DNA from: a virus
IMG/VR virus record: IMGVR_UViG_3300047334_000054
Span: 1-23,700 of that record
Direction: 5' to 3' (one strand)
Length of the DNA: 23,700 nucleotides
Position 1 is the first letter of the stretch, and each line of letters opens with the position of its first letter. The notes below the pieces were generated by a model. The model worked only from the letters and a program-made list of their open reading frames with translations, was not told the origin of the DNA and made no database searches. This document shows, in pieces, positions 21,773 through 23,700 of the stretch. The position numbers and the translations under genes are program-made.

Positions 21773-23158
21773 CTATGAGACGACGTAGGTGAATTGCGGG
21801 GGCAACGGCAGCACGCCGGACGCCACGGCCGCTGTAAACAAAGGCTTGATTGACGCGAACCCCGTGATAGCGATGTTCGCTTGCCGTCCAGAGAACGTCA
21901 CGCTTACGGGGTATGTATTGTCAATCTGTGTGGGATAGCACACGATATCCGCAGCGCGATTGGATACCGCTGTCGTGCCAGTAGGCGGTAGAATTAGTGA
22001 GGTAGCTTCGTTCTGTGCTTCCAGCTGGGCACCACCAATCCGCATTGTGATGTCGACGGCTGTTGTGGTATCCCCAAACAAAAACAAGATTCCGCCATAA
22101 CCGGAATCTACGTTTGGTGCAATGTCTTGCACGGACAGTCGTGCTGGTGTTGGGAATAAACTTAGATCCGGACCCAGCGGAGAAAACGTCGTGAAGCGTA
22201 GGTTTGGGTAGACACCGACCACGTTAGCGCGCGTGCCACCGACCAGCGCCCCATACACACTGAACGTCACGGACTCACCGGCCGCCACCGATAGCAGTGA
22301 GTTCTCCATTTGAAGAACAAGTTGCGTTGCTGTCGGTGTGCCGTACAGCCGAATGTCGACGTAACCTACGCCGTTGACTGTGATGGACTGTATGAGTTGC
22401 CAGGTCAGCGGTGGTGTAGTCGGCCAGGACCAATCTGTTGGAAGTGCCGCACCTGAGCCGCCCGTGCCGACGACCGCGTTGATGGCCATCGGGTTCGTAA
22501 TGTAGTTCGTGCTGGCGACCTCGTCAAGAAACTGCCCGGACCCTTGCGACCAGTCAACGCGCGGCGTATTGATTGGAGCGATCCCCAACGTGCCGGCCAT
22601 GTTGACGTAGGTGCCTTGTGTTGCGCGATTATCCACAAGGTTTGCCGGCAAAATCAACCCGCCGCGCGCATGCGTGCCGCCGACGTAACCAACACCGTCC
22701 ACCCCAACAAGAAAACGCATTATTCGTCGCTTGAGCCAGCGTGTTGTGAATTGAAACCCGTCACCCTTGTAGAGCAGCCAAGTCAATACGCGCTTGTAGA
22801 TATCGTCATTCACAGGGTAGACGGTTTGCGCGGGAAACGTCTTGTATTGTGCAAGCTCGAGCTGTGCTAGGAAGTAGGTAGCCAGCAGGCCAATCGCGGG
22901 AGCGCTACTACCCGGAATAACTGGACGGGGTAGCCCGTAGAGTCCGGTTGCTATCCAATCCAGTAAAGAGCCGCTGATCTGTGCTCCGGTGTAGACAGGC
23001 AGGTTGATTGTGTTGAACCAATCAACATAAGTTTGCACCATGCCGTTATAGGCCGCCGCAAACGCCTGTATGTCATCGTCATCTGAATACTCTTGGTAGA
23101 CGTAACTTGAAATGGTATTCTGTAGTGACTGTGGCGCCGTTGGCGGGAATGCGACCAT
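21773..23158 (-). CDS. baseplate/tail protein with carbohydrate-binding-like C-terminus
   Basis: 461-aa protein of two parts. Residues 1-160 (SLLDWIATGLYGLPRPVIPG, YKRVLTWLLYKGDGFQFTTRWLKRRIMRFL) look like a baseplate wedge or tail-end protein. From about 160 to 461 there are beta-sandwich features: SVYGALVGGTRANVVG, GGILFLFGDTTTAVDITMRI, and GGAQLEAQNEATSLILP with NRAADIV, a signature often found in phage tail proteins near carbohydrate-binding modules. The ATG shares one base with the upstream stop. It links the baseplate J-like protein and the fibre in gene order, fitting a fibre-attachment or receptor-contact role. Confidence 0.72.
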   Translation of the reverse strand: MVAFPPTAPQSLQNTISSYVYQEYSDDDDIQAFAAAYNGMVQTYVDWFNTINLPVYTGAQISGSLLDWIATGLYGLPRPVIPGSSAPAIGLLATYFLAQLELAQYKTFPAQTVYPVNDDIYKRVLTWLLYKGDGFQFTTRWLKRRIMRFLVGVDGVGYVGGTHARGGLILPANLVDNRATQGTYVNMAGTLGIAPINTPRVDWSQGSGQFLDEVASTNYITNPMAINAVVGTGGSGAALPTDWSWPTTPPLTWQLIQSITVNGVGYVDIRLYGTPTATQLVLQMENSLLSVAAGESVTFSVYGALVGGTRANVVGVYPNLRFTTFSPLGPDLSLFPTPARLSVQDIAPNVDSGYGGILFLFGDTTTAVDITMRIGGAQLEAQNEATSLILPPTGTTAVSNRAADIVCYPTQIDNTYPVSVTFSGRQANIAITGFASIKPLFTAAVASGVLPLPPQFTYVVS

Positions 23159-23700
23159 TAGCCTTGCACCACGTTGATACCGGACGGCGCTGCGTAGAAG
23201 TAGCTTTCGGGGTCACCCGCAATCAACCCTGTGCCGGACAAAGGTGCGGCCGCAACCCCGTTCAGAGAAACCGCCCAAGTCAAACGAGTCAGAAGCGCGG
23301 CGGGCAGGACGCTTACCACAGCGTTTTGAAACGCTTGTATCATTACAAAGATATTCATGGGCTGGCCGACCACAATGTTATTCACGTAAGCAACAATCGC
23401 AGGTATGGCCAGGGCCGCGATTGCGCTAGTGGACACGACGTTGACTGAGTCCGTATTCCACGTCACCGTCATGGTCACAAGCTGCTGCGGCGGCTGCACG
23501 AACGGAATCGCATACGTGTCGGGGTAGTCTTGCACGGTAACAACTTGATTGCGGAGGTTTGGTGTCACTACCCCGCCGCTTGTGTAAGCGCCGTAACCAG
23601 AACTATTGACTCCATTCAAACTAAACGTAGTTGGAGTCAGCACGGTGATTGTATAAGGGCCGCCATTGACGGCAGTCATCCCCACCACACCGGCAATGTT
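23158..23700 (-). CDS. baseplate J-like protein, 5' partial
   Basis: C-terminal 180 residues of a gene that continues past the right edge; the frame is open through position 23700 (N-I-A-G-V-V precede the GTG at 23688, which is not a true start). The front visible part, GMTAVNGGPYTITVLTPTTF and NSSGYGAYTSGG, is a beta module seen in many phage tail proteins. The second part (VTMTVTWNTDSVNVVSTSAI, IVAYVNNIVVGQPMNIFVMIQAF, GDPESYFYAAPSGINVVQ) resembles the end of baseplate J-like proteins of contractile-tail phages. If correct this implies a myovirus-type tail, but it is based on a fragment. Confidence 0.6.
   Translation of the reverse strand, partial: NIAGVVGMTAVNGGPYTITVLTPTTFSLNGVNSSGYGAYTSGGVVTPNLRNQVVTVQDYPDTYAIPFVQPPQQLVTMTVTWNTDSVNVVSTSAIAALAIPAIVAYVNNIVVGQPMNIFVMIQAFQNAVVSVLPAALLTRLTWAVSLNGVAAAPLSGTGLIAGDPESYFYAAPSGINVVQG

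Overview
This window is a contiguous piece of a tailed double-stranded DNA phage (or prophage) genome, about 24 kb, moderately GC-rich and almost fully coding. Evidence for a phage is a recombination/replication cluster (gp32-like SSB, RecA-like recombinase, gp46/gp47-like SbcC/SbcD pair, DnaB-like helicase) facing a block of tail, baseplate and lysis genes. Lipoproteins with lipoboxes, signal peptides and a GH108-type endolysin point to a Gram-negative host, probably a GC-rich proteobacterium. No host gene, integrase, tRNA, rRNA, insertion sequence or CRISPR array was seen. No stretch over about 300 bases lacks a gene.

Left half (1-12724, all + strand) is an early/middle operon with very tight spacing; most joins overlap by 1-8 bases (GTGA, ATGA, TTGA, TAATG). 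In order: ssDNA-binding protein (5' end outside the window), an unknown protein, RecA-like recombinase, a small exported protein, a PD-(D/E)XK nuclease, SbcD-like phosphoesterase, SbcC-like ATPase, SNF2-like helicase, a DNA methyltransferase, QueD-like and QueE-like enzymes, DnaB-like helicase, a second SNF2-like helicase, a small unknown protein and a MarR-like winged-helix protein. The set fits recombination-dependent replication, and QueD/QueE supply part of the 7-deazaguanine pathway that some phages use to modify their DNA.

Right half (12857-23700, all - strand, read right to left) begins at the right edge with a baseplate J-like protein (truncated), a baseplate/tail protein with a carbohydrate-binding-like C-terminus, a glycine-rich-tipped tail fibre, a gp80-like tail protein, a protein of 25-residue tandem repeats and a small structural-type protein. 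After a 130-base gap holding short repeats comes a lysis and envelope block: two membrane proteins, GH108 endolysin, holin candidate, two lipoproteins, a papain-like protein, a tiny two-helix membrane protein, an exported beta-helix protein and two small Cys-containing proteins. Two of these genes (58 and 44 aa) are very short and easily missed.

The two transcription units converge at about 12.72-12.86 kb. A 91-bp element lies there, and a second copy (86/91 identical, all differences transitions) sits between two tail genes at 20.06-20.15 kb. Each can form a terminator-like hairpin; copy 2 also has a 20-bp competing stem, suggesting an attenuator. A separate 44-bp repeat forms two successive stop/start junctions (13182-13225 and 13511-13554), giving two unrelated proteins the same C-terminal peptide. 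These two repeat families are the least explained structures here.
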